Source: Chloroflexota bacterium (GTDB lineage: Bacteria; Chloroflexota; Anaerolineae; Aggregatilineales; Phototrophicaceae). Taken from it: 64,000 bases of DNA. The notes beneath the pieces are model-generated. The model searched no databases. It saw only the letters and a program-made list of their open reading frames with translations, and was not told where the DNA came from. The stretch is taken from contig JAPOWG010000019.1 of assembly GCA_026707745.1 (NCBI GenBank), positions 27,464 through 91,463 on the forward strand, in the 5' to 3' direction. The position numbers and the translations under genes were made by a program. This document shows positions 33,854-43,113 of the stretch, one piece after another; position 1 is the stretch's first letter, and every line of letters starts with the position of its first letter.

Positions 33854-34612
33854 TCAATCACCGAAATAGACCTCTCGCACAGTCTCATGCGCGGCGATAT
33901 CGTCGGCGCCGCCTTCCGCCAGCAGGTTGCCCAGGTGCATGACGTAGACATAATCGACGAAGTCAAAAAGGATCTCCAGCCGGTGCTCGACGATCAGAAA
34001 GGTGATGCCATGATCGTCGCGCAGGCGGCCGATCTGCTGGAAGATCTCATAAGCCAGGTTGGGCGCGACACCCGCCGTCGGCTCATCCAGCAGCAGCAGC
34101 TTGGGCCGTCCCATCAATGCGCGCGCGATCTCCAGCAACTTCATCTGCCCGCCCGACAGGTCCGATGCCAGAGTGTCGTAATGCTGCAAGAGACGCACTT
34201 GTTCCAGGACTTCGATCGCCGAAACTGCATGCGCCTCTTCTTGCGCCTGCCAGTATCGCCGCCAAGGGGCGTACCAGGGATGTTCGCCGAGCTGTCCTTT
34301 TACTGGCAGCAGCACGTTGTCGAGGGCGGTCATTTTGAAATACAGCGACGGCTCTTGATAGCCGCGCGCGATGCCCCGCCGAAAGATCTGATCCGATGAA
34401 AAGTCGCTGATGTCCTCGCAGTCAAAGACGATACGCCCGGCGCTGAGATCGGTCGACCCGGCGATCAGATTGATCAAGGTGCTCTTGCCGGAGCCGTTGG
34501 GGCCGATCAAGCCGATGATGGCGCCTTCGGGAACATGCAGCGAGACATCGTCCACCGCGCGCAAGCCGCCATAATCTTTGCGAATGTTTTTGAGCTCGAG
34601 CAGGGGCATCAA
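33854..34612 (-). CDS. livG: branched-chain amino acid-type ABC transporter ATPase, LivG
   Basis: A 252-residue ATP-binding subunit. Walker [10 protein letters not shown] is at 37-45, the signature LSGGQMKLLEIARAL near 153, Walker B LLLLDEPTAG just after. The C-terminal region (HLGNLLAEGGADDI) is LivG-like. It pairs with LivF, 78 nt downstream, to power the LivHM channel. Start at 34612 or one codon later. This is the only importer in the window that carries its own ATPases. Confidence 0.92.
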   Translation of the reverse strand: MMPLLELKNIRKDYGGLRAVDDVSLHVPEGAIIGLIGPNGSGKSTLINLIAGSTDLSAGRIVFDCEDISDFSSDQIFRRGIARGYQEPSLYFKMTALDNVLLPVKGQLGEHPWYAPWRRYWQAQEEAHAVSAIEVLEQVRLLQHYDTLASDLSGGQMKLLEIARALMGRPKLLLLDEPTAGVAPNLAYEIFQQIGRLRDDHGITFLIVEHRLEILFDFVDYVYVMHLGNLLAEGGADDIAAHETVREVYFGD

Positions 34613-34656
34613 CCAGCCTTTCTATGATGCAGGCCCCAAGCGCAAACTTGCCGAGA

Positions 34657-35193
34657 TCACCAGGGAAGACCGCATAAATCCAGCACCGCGCATTGCGGCA
34701 ACGGTTTCATGACGGGCATCACCATAACCTCGTCCCGCGGGAATAGGGTCTTTTCCCTGTCTTGTCGCACCAGCAAGTCCCCGACGAAAGAAGTAAAGCC
34801 AAAACGCCGATAGTAGCGCCGCATTTGCGGGCCGCAAAAAAGGAGCGACATATCGACCGCCATTTCACCTTGCAGGAATTCGATCGCCCGGCGTAGCCCT
34901 GCCCCGGCATAGCCTTTACCGCGCTGCGACGGGTGCGTTTTCACACCGCCGATCCCGCCGATCAGGGTCTCTTTATCGTCGCATAAGCAAAGTCGCGTCA
35001 CGACGCCGACATGAGAAACAAGTTGACCATCGACACCCCGTATCATGATGCTCCATTGTGGAAGCGCCCACTCGCGCCGCATATTCGTTTTTTCGGCGCG
35101 CGGCGTCGGCGTATACACAGCCGCGTGCAGTGCCCGCAACGCCCCCGCTTCTTCATCGTTCAGTTGCGCCGTCGCTATGATATCCAGGTGCAT
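34657..35193 (-). CDS. GNAT-family N-acetyltransferase
   Basis: A 178-residue acetyltransferase. The acetyl-CoA-binding motif is IGGVKTHPSQRGKGYAGAGL near residue 82-102, and the region before it (PQWSIMIRGVDGQLVSHVGV) resembles aminoglycoside 2'-acetyltransferase-like GNATs. It probably acetylates an amine of a small molecule. It is embedded in the Liv operon between livM and livG on the same strand with short gaps of 30 and 44 nt, so it is likely co-expressed and may act on the imported compound. Substrate unknown. Confidence 0.8.
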   Translation of the reverse strand: MHLDIIATAQLNDEEAGALRALHAAVYTPTPRAEKTNMRREWALPQWSIMIRGVDGQLVSHVGVVTRLCLCDDKETLIGGIGGVKTHPSQRGKGYAGAGLRRAIEFLQGEMAVDMSLLFCGPQMRRYYRRFGFTSFVGDLLVRQDREKTLFPRDEVMVMPVMKPLPQCAVLDLCGLPW

Positions 35194-35223
35194 GGCTCTA
35201 ACTCCGCTTTGGCAAAGGCTGCA

Positions 35224-36279
35224 TTATCGTCCCCGTACCCGCCGAAGTATCTCATGGGCATCCGTCGTCAGCGGGGATTCTGGCAGCAGTCCACCTGGAC
35301 GATAACGCAGCATCAGCAGCAAAATGACGCCAAAAAGGATGAAGCGCGCATAATTGAATTCGATCGGCGAACCGCTCATATTCAACACGATCGCGGCTAT
35401 CTGCGTAATGCGATCCATAATAGCGATCAGCAGCGCGCCGAGCAAGGCGCCGCGGTTGTTGCCCACGCCGCCCAGCACAACCATCACCCAAATGTCCAGG
35501 GTCAAGGTCACTACATAGTCATTGGTGTTGACGAAGCCGGTATTCAAGGCGAATAGCACGCCGCCCACCGCCGCGATCATCGAGCCGATCAACATGATCC
35601 GCGCGCGCGCCAGGGAAATGCCTTTACCCAAGCCCCGAGTCACCTCTTCGTTTTCGCGCAAGCCTTTAAGCATGCGTCCAAAGGGCGAATGAACCAGGCG
35701 CTGACTGTAAAAATAAGCGACCGCGGCCAGGACCAGCGCCAGCAACATGAACAAGACGGCGCTAGCGCGCGGGTCATCCAGAAAATAGAAGGGCTGCGCG
35801 ACGCCGGAAATCCCATTGTGCGAGCAGATCAGGTCGTCCGCGCCGCGCACGACGATGCGCACGATCTCGCCCCCGACCAGCAGAACCAACGCCAGGAACC
35901 ATTCTTCTTTCAGGCGCAGCGTCACATACGAGACGGCAAAGCCAACCAGACCGGCCAATACCGCAGCGATTAGGAAAGTGAAGCCGAGGTTGATAAAACC
36001 AGCCACTGGTTGCGTCGCCATGATCTCCGAACGCAACTGCAGCGCCTGGCCCATGGTCTGACGGCAAGGGTGTATGACCTGCTCGCCCGCCAGCAGCGGC
36101 AGCAAGCGCGTATATGTGATGCCCGCGACATAAGCGCCGATTGATACGAAGAGCGCCTGCCCGAAATTGGGTACGCCCGCCACGCCATATTCCAGATTGA
36201 GGCTGATGGCCATCAAGGCGTAGATGCCAAAAAGCGTCAAAATGGCGACGGTGGTTGCGCCGATGTCGATGTTTATCAT
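35224..36279 (-). CDS. livM: branched-chain amino acid-type ABC transporter permease, LivM
   Basis: A 351-residue LivM permease. Typical stretches are LNLEYGVAGVPNFGQALFVSIGAY, SPFGRMLKGLRENEEVTRGL and VMVVLGGVGNNRGALLGALL. An outside loop of about 40 residues after the second helix (around 62-100) is longer than usual. Its ATG overlaps the stop of livH (36276-36279). It forms the membrane channel with LivH. Confidence 0.92.
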   Translation of the reverse strand: MINIDIGATTVAILTLFGIYALMAISLNLEYGVAGVPNFGQALFVSIGAYVAGITYTRLLPLLAGEQVIHPCRQTMGQALQLRSEIMATQPVAGFINLGFTFLIAAVLAGLVGFAVSYVTLRLKEEWFLALVLLVGGEIVRIVVRGADDLICSHNGISGVAQPFYFLDDPRASAVLFMLLALVLAAVAYFYSQRLVHSPFGRMLKGLRENEEVTRGLGKGISLARARIMLIGSMIAAVGGVLFALNTGFVNTNDYVVTLTLDIWVMVVLGGVGNNRGALLGALLIAIMDRITQIAAIVLNMSGSPIEFNYARFILFGVILLLMLRYRPGGLLPESPLTTDAHEILRRVRGR

Positions 36280-37196
36280 CGCTGCAAATCTCGGCCCCGA
36301 TTAAAAAGTTCGGTAAAGCCCTGGGGACGGATGAGCAGAACGACAATGATGATGAAGAAGGGGATAGCCGGCTTGTAAGCGAGGTCGACGCCGAAGTTGA
36401 AATTGAGAAAAAGCATCACCGTGTTTTCCGAGAAGGCCACGACATAGGCGCCGAGGATGGTGCCGGAAAAACTTGACAGCCCCCCGAGGATGGCCGCTGC
36501 GAAAACGGACAGGATCGCGACCCAACCCATGAGTGGACTGACCGCCGTTTGCAAACCCCAGAGCGCCCCCGCGACACCCGCCAAGCCGCCGACCAGTACC
36601 CAAGTGTAATTCTTCACTCGCTCCACAGGTATGCCGATGACGCGCGCCAGACCGATATTGTTGGCGAGGGCGCGCATCTCGCGACCCAGCGGCGTTCCAT
36701 TCAGCAGGGTGGTCAGAAGAATCACCAGCACGATACTCGTCGGCGCCACCCAGGCGAAGACATTGGTCAGGATGAGCGCGCCTTCACGATAGATGATTTG
36801 CAGTGGAATGCGAATGCGGGTATCAAAGAGATCAAAGTAATCGGCGATCATGAACAGGATATAGCGCAGGATAAGCCCGACGGCGAAGGACGACAGAATT
36901 AAAGTATAGAGGGATACATTGCGTCCCTCCAGCGGCTTGAACACGGCAAGATGGCTGACCAGGGCGGCCAAGGCGCCAACGACGAAAGCGGCCGTCATGA
37001 TGACCAGAGGATTGACCTCGCCCGAAAGCGAGACGATCAGCGCCGCGAAAGCGCCAACCGTCACATATTCAGCATGGGCGAAGTTCGGCAAACGGATGAC
37101 GCTGAAGGTCAAGGTAATGCCCAGCGCCATCAAGGCGTAGAGGCTGCCGATCTGAATGGTATTGACGACGGAGGTCACCAACAGAGCAGTGGGCAT
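36276..37196 (-). CDS. livH: branched-chain amino acid-type ABC transporter permease, LivH
   Basis: A 306-residue LivH permease with the opening IGSLYALMALGITLTFSVIR and the conserved LPNFAHAEYVTVGAF, MRALANNIGLARVIGI and AAILGGLSSFSGTILGAY. It follows the binding-protein gene across a strong 28-base palindrome and overlaps livM by 4 nt. Substrates of Liv-type importers range from branched amino acids to amides, urea and aromatic acids; this one is not identified. Confidence 0.92.
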   Translation of the reverse strand: MPTALLVTSVVNTIQIGSLYALMALGITLTFSVIRLPNFAHAEYVTVGAFAALIVSLSGEVNPLVIMTAAFVVGALAALVSHLAVFKPLEGRNVSLYTLILSSFAVGLILRYILFMIADYFDLFDTRIRIPLQIIYREGALILTNVFAWVAPTSIVLVILLTTLLNGTPLGREMRALANNIGLARVIGIPVERVKNYTWVLVGGLAGVAGALWGLQTAVSPLMGWVAILSVFAAAILGGLSSFSGTILGAYVVAFSENTVMLFLNFNFGVDLAYKPAIPFFIIIVVLLIRPQGFTELFNRGRDLQR

Positions 37197-37243
37197 CCCT
37201 AACCTCGTCCTACGATGCAGGCAGACTTGTAACGCTTAACGGA

Positions 37244-37271
37244 ATCCCTCCCGGATGCATCCGGGAGGGAT
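37244..37271 (-). promoter_or_regulatory. hairpin after solute-binding-protein gene
   Basis: A perfect 28-base palindrome with arms ATCCCTCCCGGATG and its complement, 38 nt after the livJ-type stop and 47 nt before livH. No T-run follows. Same position relative to a binding-protein gene as the hairpins at 3193, 9657, 19407 and 44272. Confidence 0.65.
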
Positions 37272-37309
37272 CAAGCGCTGTCCGAATTCGGGACAGACCG
37301 ATCAACCGA

Positions 37310-38512
37310 TCACTTGTAGGTGATGGTGTCGGTGTTTCCGTTATAAGCGCCGACTTCGTCAAAGGCCGAAAGATCGTCGCTCACCATGTAGAGACCGTAG
37401 CTGGCGATCGCCTGGTCGCCGTTTTCGTCAAGGAAGGCTTGTACAGCCGTGCCGATATAGTGGTTGGCGATGAAAGGCAGCATGGATTTTACGGCGGCGC
37501 CATCGTTGCCAGCGGCCAGCATAGTCAGCATGGCGATGTTTGCCGCGTCAAAGGCGTAGTTGGTGAAGATACCCGGCGCTTTGTCGAACATGGCTGTGAA
37601 ATCGTCAACGAAGATTTGCGTCAGCGGCGTCGACTCGCTGGAGAAGGATACCGTGATGAAGTCAGCATTGGCCAGTGTTTGGGCATGGCCGCTATCCGCG
37701 AGGATTTCAGCCGCAGTCATCGCTTCGTTGCCCATCCACTGTACTGACGTCAAGATCGGGTCAATCTGCGCGACTTGCAGGAAAGCTTGCGCGCCGGAAA
37801 GAAAGCAGACGCAGAAGAAGCCGGCATTGTCACCGAAGCCGGCCAGCGCGGCGCTGACTGCGGCGGCTTCACTCGAGAGCTCGGTGGCGCCCGGCGTATA
37901 AGCGAAGGACGCGACCTCGCCACCGCCGCCTGCCTGGAAGTTGGCGGTGAAACCTTCGTTCATGCCATTGCCGAAAGGATCGTCGAGATGCAGCACAACC
38001 ATGTTTTCGTGGCCGCGTTCGAGGGCGATATTGGCGTAGGCTTTGGAAGCGAAGACATCGGGCGGATAGATCACGCGATAGATATTATCGCCCGGGATCG
38101 CGCCAGCCGCGCCGCTGGAAGCCGGCGCAACAATGACGATGCCGTTTTCATCGGCGAATTGCTTGGCGCCGAGCACCTCGCTGGTCGTCAAGGGACCAAC
38201 AGAGACTTGCGCGCCGGTGGTCTGAACAACGGTCTGCAGGGCGCGGGCGGCGCCTTCCGGCGTATTCTCGGTGTCAGCGCTGGCGATCTCGAAGCGGATA
38301 GAGGAACCGGCCGCTTCCAGCTCGGCATTGACCTGCGATACCGCCAACTCTACGCCGCGCGCGAAATCTTGGCCGAAGGTGCCGAGATTGCCGGAAAATG
38401 GCAAGACGACGCCAAGTACATAGGTTTCAATATCATCTTGGGCGCTGGCGCCGGCACCCAAGCTTATCATCAGCATGACGATAAAGCTCATCAACAGAGT
38501 TTTCTTGATCAT
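37310..38512 (-). CDS. branched-chain amino acid-type ABC transporter binding protein, LivJ/LivK type
   Basis: A 400-residue type I periplasmic-binding-fold protein. The signal peptide covers residues 1-24 (cleavage ASA|Q) with no lipobox. Typical stretches are VLPFSGNLGTFGQDFARGVELA and VSVGPLTTSEVLGAKQFADE. ATG 38512 was chosen over 38540-proximal in-frame Met because AGAAGGGA lies about 8 nt upstream. It heads the complete Liv operon. Ligand is probably an amino acid, amide or small acid. Confidence 0.9.
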   Translation of the reverse strand: MIKKTLLMSFIVMLMISLGAGASAQDDIETYVLGVVLPFSGNLGTFGQDFARGVELAVSQVNAELEAAGSSIRFEIASADTENTPEGAARALQTVVQTTGAQVSVGPLTTSEVLGAKQFADENGIVIVAPASSGAAGAIPGDNIYRVIYPPDVFASKAYANIALERGHENMVVLHLDDPFGNGMNEGFTANFQAGGGGEVASFAYTPGATELSSEAAAVSAALAGFGDNAGFFCVCFLSGAQAFLQVAQIDPILTSVQWMGNEAMTAAEILADSGHAQTLANADFITVSFSSESTPLTQIFVDDFTAMFDKAPGIFTNYAFDAANIAMLTMLAAGNDGAAVKSMLPFIANHYIGTAVQAFLDENGDQAIASYGLYMVSDDLSAFDEVGAYNGNTDTITYK

Positions 38513-38691
38513 TGCGGTTTTCCCTTCTGTCAAATTCATTGCTCCTTACGCGAGCAAAGATAGTATACCGAGATTGGGGCGACAGGACAAAAGCGAATCC
38601 ACATGCCGCAGTAAATTGCCAGGGCTTCGCAGGCCTGCCCAGCTATCAAAATAGGAGATTTGCCTTGCTTGCGCTGCCCTTGGTGTTGCGC

Positions 38692-39711
38692 TCAACTTTG
38701 TAAAAAATGCGCCAAACCGGGGATGACCGCCTTGCCGATGAGATGGATGCCGGTTGCGGCTGCGCGCGCCCCGTGCGGCGTACCCAGTTCGACCCGCCCC
38801 GCGCCCGCCTCATAGAGTTTTTCGCATTGCTTGATGACATCCTCCGGGTTGCCGGCAAAGACGAAGCGATCCAGAATGTCATCCGGTATAAGCCGAGCGG
38901 CGGCATCGTCGTCGCCCGCGTTGACATGCGCTTGCACAGTCGTCATGAGTTCGGGGTCGATCTCCAGAGTGGGATCCAGGCGCGAGACGATCGGCATGTA
39001 AAGCGATACCGATTTGCGGGCGATCCAGCGCGCCAGCGCGCGGTCTTCATCTATCACCGAAACCGCGCCAATGACTACCTTAACCGTGCCTTTCGCGCGT
39101 CCGGCGCGGGCTTCGCCGACAGCGATATAGTCGGCGATCACGGGGATCACGTCGGGGTTGGCGGAACCGCCGATTTTGACCTCGTCAGCGAATTCGCCCG
39201 CCAGGGCGGCCAGCTTTTCGCCCCAGGTGCCAATTTGCAAGGGGATCTTCGTTTGGGGGGTGGGATAGGGCGCGCGCACATGGTCAGCGATCCGGTAGAC
39301 TTGACCGGCATAGCCGGCGGATTCACCCGCAAGCGTCTTACGGATGATCTCAATCGCTTCGCGCATCGCTTGTATGGGCGGCTGAAGCTCTTTAATGCCA
39401 TGATCTTCCAGCCAGCCGCCGCGCACCAGCCCCAGATAGACGCCGCCCGCGGCGATATCCGCCAGTAACGCCGTCTGCGCGGCGATATCGAGCGGGTGCA
39501 TGCGCGACGGGGGAATCCCGGCCGGACCGATTCGGGCGCGTTTGATATGCGGCGCCATCAACATCAGCGGCGCGTAGCTGGGGTGGAAGGGCGCATCGCA
39601 ATAGACGGTCACGGCGTCAAAGCTGTATTCGTCCACGAGCTTGGCTAGGTCGATGTATGCGCTCGCTCGTTTGTCTGTCTGGAAAGCGATGCTCAGTTCG
39701 CGTTTAGTCAT
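38692..39711 (-). CDS. luciferase-like (LLM class) flavin-dependent oxidoreductase
   Basis: A 339-residue barrel oxidoreductase of the bacterial-luciferase/F420 superfamily. Supporting segments are LAKLVDEYSFDAVTVYCDAP, the strand-loop GGVYLGLVRGGW, and VIADYIAVGEARAGR with the C-terminal AGNPEDVIKQCEKL typical of F420-dependent members such as Mer. The cofactor could be FMN or F420; the overall look favours F420. It is a single gene, divergent from the coiled-coil gene and downstream of the Liv operon's promoter region. Confidence 0.82.
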   Translation of the reverse strand: MTKRELSIAFQTDKRASAYIDLAKLVDEYSFDAVTVYCDAPFHPSYAPLMLMAPHIKRARIGPAGIPPSRMHPLDIAAQTALLADIAAGGVYLGLVRGGWLEDHGIKELQPPIQAMREAIEIIRKTLAGESAGYAGQVYRIADHVRAPYPTPQTKIPLQIGTWGEKLAALAGEFADEVKIGGSANPDVIPVIADYIAVGEARAGRAKGTVKVVIGAVSVIDEDRALARWIARKSVSLYMPIVSRLDPTLEIDPELMTTVQAHVNAGDDDAAARLIPDDILDRFVFAGNPEDVIKQCEKLYEAGAGRVELGTPHGARAAATGIHLIGKAVIPGLAHFLQS

Positions 39712-39833
39712 GGGCCGCCTCTATTATCAATTCGCGCAGCGCTATGTCCGCAGACGCCGGGCTTGAGCGCGTCGGGCGCTATCAATCATATGGCTGCGCC
39801 CTCCGACTTGCCAGTGCCGGATTGGACGCCCAA

Positions 39834-39862
39834 TTGTTAAGAAATTTGTGACTCAGAATAAT
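39834..39862 (+). promoter_or_regulatory. candidate sigma-70 promoter
   Basis: TTGTTA (39834-39839), 17-nt spacer, AATAAT (39857-39862). The predicted start near 39869 is about 53 nt before the ATG of the coiled-coil gene at 39922. Match to consensus is moderate. Confidence 0.35.
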
Positions 39863-39921
39863 CTGTGTTATTTTCAAACTCCCCTAAACGTAATTGCCGT
39901 TAAGTGATTGATAACCAAATT

Positions 39922-40341
39922 ATGAGTGAGAACGCAGGACAAGCAAGTTCTTCAATTGAGGCGCTCAAAGCGGAAAGGAAGCGCCTGGCGACTGCCAAGG
40001 GCTTGGTCACCCGCGAGCGCAACAAGCTCGCCAGGGAACGTGAGCAACTTCAAGCCTTCGCGCTGGAACTGGACGAATGGCAGGCCGACCTGGGTGCTCG
40101 CGCAGCCGAGTGTGAGCGTTTGCGGGCCAGATTGGCCGCGACAGAGGCGGAACTGAACCGCGCGAAAAATGAACTTTCGGTCGCGCAGGAGCGGCTGGCA
40201 AGCGCGTCGGGCAAAAGGCGCAAGAAGGGCGGAAAGAAGAAACTGCAGAAAAAGCTCGCCAAAGCCGAGGCGCGTATCAAGAAACTCAAGAAAGCTGCCC
40301 GAATCGCTCAAAAGCCCCGCGCTTCAATCGCAAGTCCCTAA
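39922..40341 (+). CDS. small coiled-coil protein with lysine-rich tail
   Basis: A 139-residue protein (ATG 39922; a GTG at 39904 would add six residues). Residues ~12-95 are a heptad-rich coiled coil of Glu, Arg, Ala and Leu; the tail is strongly basic (GKRRKKGGKKKLQKKLAK and KKLKKAARIAQ). No enzyme motif is present. The basic tail could bind nucleic acid or polyphosphate and the coil could dimerise it. It is a single gene with its own candidate promoter. No family recognised. Confidence 0.55.
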   Translation: MSENAGQASSSIEALKAERKRLATAKGLVTRERNKLAREREQLQAFALELDEWQADLGARAAECERLRARLAATEAELNRAKNELSVAQERLASASGKRRKKGGKKKLQKKLAKAEARIKKLKKAARIAQKPRASIASP

Positions 40342-40353
40342 GTCAATATCGTA

Positions 40354-41277
40354 TCAGCCAAAGATGCTCAGCGGCATATGCATCGAGACGATCCAGTTGG
40401 GCGCGTCCACGATCTCGCTGATCTTCAGGTCCCCGGCTACGCTGCAAATGCAGTAGGCTTGACTCTCGCTAAGATCATAGTTGGCCACCAGCCATTCGAT
40501 CATGTAACGGGCGGCATTCTTTGAGTTTTCCATAAGGTCGGGACCGTGGGCGGTGGTGATGTGATAGCCCGCGCTGTCGACGGCTGTCATGGGGCTGGGA
40601 CGGCGGATCTGCAGTTCTTTGATCGCCAGGTCCTCCCGCACGTTGAAACGCATGGTTACAGTCATGGGGGATTCGATACCCGTGCCGCTGACCTCGCCCT
40701 GTCCCTGCGCGCTGTGACAATCGCCCGTGGAAAAGAGCGCGCCATCGGCCAAAACCGGCAGCCAGAATGTCGAACCAACCACCAGATCGCGGATATCAAC
40801 ATTGCCGCCATTGAAGCGCGGCGGGACGGTATCCAGGCGTCCGCTTTCAGCCGGCGCCACACCGACGCAGCCGGGGAAGGGCTCGAAGGGCAGAACAATA
40901 TCGCCGAGTCCGAAGATACAATTCTCGCCATCCAACTTCCAATGATGAATATAGGCATAGTCAAAATCTTCTTGCAGCAGACCGAAGCCGGGGATATGGC
41001 CGGTCCAGCCCCAGCCTTTATGCCGCATGTCGAGAATCTCGACTTCCAGCGCGTCGCCCGCCTTTGCGCCATTGATGTAGATCGAGCCGGTGAGAGCGTG
41101 CACCTTGCCGAAATCGAGATTCGCCAGGTCGTCAGCGGTTGAATCCGGCGTCATTTGACCGACGGGCTCGGCGCATTCTATGACCACCGTATCGCCCGGG
41201 TCGATCACTAGACGCGGTGTCACGGAGTTGTCCCAGAAGGGTTGGGTGACGCTGTCATCGAGATAATGTTCAGCCAT
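40354..41277 (-). CDS. acetamidase/formamidase family protein
   Basis: A 307-residue FmdA/AmdA-type amidase. Typical features are VIDPGDTVVIECAEPVGQ, the DALEVEILDM strand, PFPGCVGVAP and the GDCHSAQGQGEVSGTGIE block that carries metal/active-site His and Glu. It hydrolyses formamide, acetamide or a related short amide to the acid and ammonia. AAGGAG lies about 8 nt before ATG 41277. It closes a run of minus-strand genes with an SDR and a peptide-type importer, suggesting degradation of an imported amide. Confidence 0.87.
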   Translation of the reverse strand: MAEHYLDDSVTQPFWDNSVTPRLVIDPGDTVVIECAEPVGQMTPDSTADDLANLDFGKVHALTGSIYINGAKAGDALEVEILDMRHKGWGWTGHIPGFGLLQEDFDYAYIHHWKLDGENCIFGLGDIVLPFEPFPGCVGVAPAESGRLDTVPPRFNGGNVDIRDLVVGSTFWLPVLADGALFSTGDCHSAQGQGEVSGTGIESPMTVTMRFNVREDLAIKELQIRRPSPMTAVDSAGYHITTAHGPDLMENSKNAARYMIEWLVANYDLSESQAYCICSVAGDLKISEIVDAPNWIVSMHMPLSIFG

Positions 41278-41318
41278 TGTCTTCTCCTTGATTCTGTGCC
41301 TCTGTGGCAAAACATGAA

Positions 41319-42059
41319 TTAGAGCAAATCGACCGCATCCCAACTGCCCGTGCTGCGCGCGGCGACGCGGTGACCGGTCAAACCGGAGCCGTTTTGTTTT
41401 GCCAAATAGACAAAAGCCGGGGTCAGCAGGGCGGGATCAACCCAATGTTGCTTCTGTTCCTCGGTGTAGTTCGAGTCGGACATGGGCGTATTGATGGGCG
41501 CGCCGGGCGTGGCGCAGTTGACGGCGATGTTGAAGGGCGCCCCTTCCAGCGCCAGACATTTCATCAGGCCCTCAATGCCATGCTTGCCCGGGTTGTAAGC
41601 GACTTCTTCAATGAAGCCCTTGTAGCCGGAGCCGGAGGACAAATAGACGATACTGCCGCCAGCGGCATCGATCATCGGCTGCCAGACCGCCTTGCTCAAG
41701 ATGAATGCGGCTTGCAGGATGATATTGATCTCTTTCTGCCAATCGGTCAGCGTGATTTCTTGCATGGAACGCGTGATCAGCAGCGCGGCGTTATGGATCA
41801 AAACGCGCGGCGTACCGTAATGCGCCAGGGCGGCGTCGACGGCGCTTTGCGTTCCCGCGGCATCGGAAAGATCGACAGTGACGGGCAGAACATCGCCCCC
41901 CATCCCCGCAAATTCGCCGGCTGCTTGCTCAAGCAGATCGCCGCGGATATCCATCAAGGCGACGCGCATGCCTTCTTTGACATAGGCCTTGGCTATGGCA
42001 TATCCCAAGCCCTGCGCCGCGCCGGTAATAATGGCGCTTTGACCTCGCAAGTCTTCCAT
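41319..42059 (-). CDS. short-chain dehydrogenase/reductase
   Basis: A 246-residue SDR with TGAAQGLG near residues 12-19, HNAAL near 91, YLSSGSGY with the catalytic Ser and the YNPGKHG active-site Tyr/Lys. GGAG lies about 8 nt upstream of the ATG. It sits between the peptide-type permease genes and the amidase gene on the same strand and probably acts on the imported compound or its product. Cofactor NAD(P); substrate unknown. Confidence 0.88.
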   Translation of the reverse strand: MEDLRGQSAIITGAAQGLGYAIAKAYVKEGMRVALMDIRGDLLEQAAGEFAGMGGDVLPVTVDLSDAAGTQSAVDAALAHYGTPRVLIHNAALLITRSMQEITLTDWQKEINIILQAAFILSKAVWQPMIDAAGGSIVYLSSGSGYKGFIEEVAYNPGKHGIEGLMKCLALEGAPFNIAVNCATPGAPINTPMSDSNYTEEQKQHWVDPALLTPAFVYLAKQNGSGLTGHRVAARSTGSWDAVDLL

Positions 42060-42137
42060 TGACGCTTCTCCAATTCTTGAACTACCTGGCTCGCTAGAGC
42101 AGGGTGTTTAATGTCCTGCCTGAGCGCGGCCGCGCGG

Positions 42138-43103
42138 CTACAATCCCTGTCCCGAGCCGCGCAAGCGCGGATCGAGGAAGTCGCGCAGCCAGTCGCCCAG
42201 GATGTTAAGCGATACCACTGTGAACATGATCGCCAAGCCCGGGAAAACCGCCAGCCACCAAGACCCGCTCAACAATTGATTGCGGCTGTTGGCCAGCATG
42301 GCGCCCCAGGTGGGCACGCTTTCGGGCACGCCGAGACCGAGGAACGAGAGTGACGCTTCCGAAAGGATGACGCCGGCGACGTTGAAGGAAGCGATCACGA
42401 TCAGCGGCGTCAGGATGTTGGGCAGGATGGTGCGGAACATGATGCGCCATTCCGTGGCGCCCAGGGCGCGAACCGCTTCGACAAATTCGCGCTCGCGCTG
42501 AACCAGCGTCTCGGCGCGGGCGATGCGCGCGTATGTCACCCACTGACCGACGCCCAGAACAAGCACCAGGTTAAGAACGCCTTCTCCCAGAATCGTCAAG
42601 ATCATGATGGCGAAGAGGATGAAAGGGTAAGCCAGTTGAATGTCGGCCAAGCGCATGATCAAGTCATCGACGCGGCCGCCGAGGTAACCGGCCGTCAGCC
42701 CGAGAATCGTGCCGACGCCGCCGCCAAGCCCGACGGCGGCAAGACCGACAAAGAATGAAATCCGCGCGCCATAGACCACCCGCGACAGCACATCGCGCCC
42801 GGTGGAATCAGTCCCTAGAATATACTCTAACTCGCCGTCACGATCGTAGGAGAGCGGCGGTTTCAGGGTGTCAAAGATCTCGATGCGGTTGGGGTCTTTT
42901 GGCGCCAGCTGCGGGGCGAGTATTGCGCAAAGCGCGATCAGCGTCAGAAAGATGATAGCCACCACCGGATAGCGCGCCCGTACCATGCTGGAAGTCGCGC
43001 GCTGCCAGAAGGTCTGCGGCGCGTACATCTCGTCGATCTGGCGATCAATCGCGGAAATGCGGCTCTCGGACATTGCCGGATTAGGCTCTTGTGTGGCGCT
43101 CAT
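42138..43103 (-). CDS. peptide/nickel-type ABC transporter permease, DppC type
   Basis: A 321-residue DppC-family permease from ATG 43103, 10 nt after the DppB-type stop. It has an N-terminal cytoplasmic stretch (~45 residues) before the first helix, then YILGTDSTGRDVLSRVVYGA and the coupling loop VEAVRALGATEWRIMFRTIL. Second membrane subunit of the second peptide-type importer. No DppD/DppF ATPase gene is linked. Confidence 0.9.
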   Translation of the reverse strand: MSATQEPNPAMSESRISAIDRQIDEMYAPQTFWQRATSSMVRARYPVVAIIFLTLIALCAILAPQLAPKDPNRIEIFDTLKPPLSYDRDGELEYILGTDSTGRDVLSRVVYGARISFFVGLAAVGLGGGVGTILGLTAGYLGGRVDDLIMRLADIQLAYPFILFAIMILTILGEGVLNLVLVLGVGQWVTYARIARAETLVQREREFVEAVRALGATEWRIMFRTILPNILTPLIVIASFNVAGVILSEASLSFLGLGVPESVPTWGAMLANSRNQLLSGSWWLAVFPGLAIMFTVVSLNILGDWLRDFLDPRLRGSGQGL

Positions 43104-43113
43104 CGATTTTCGC

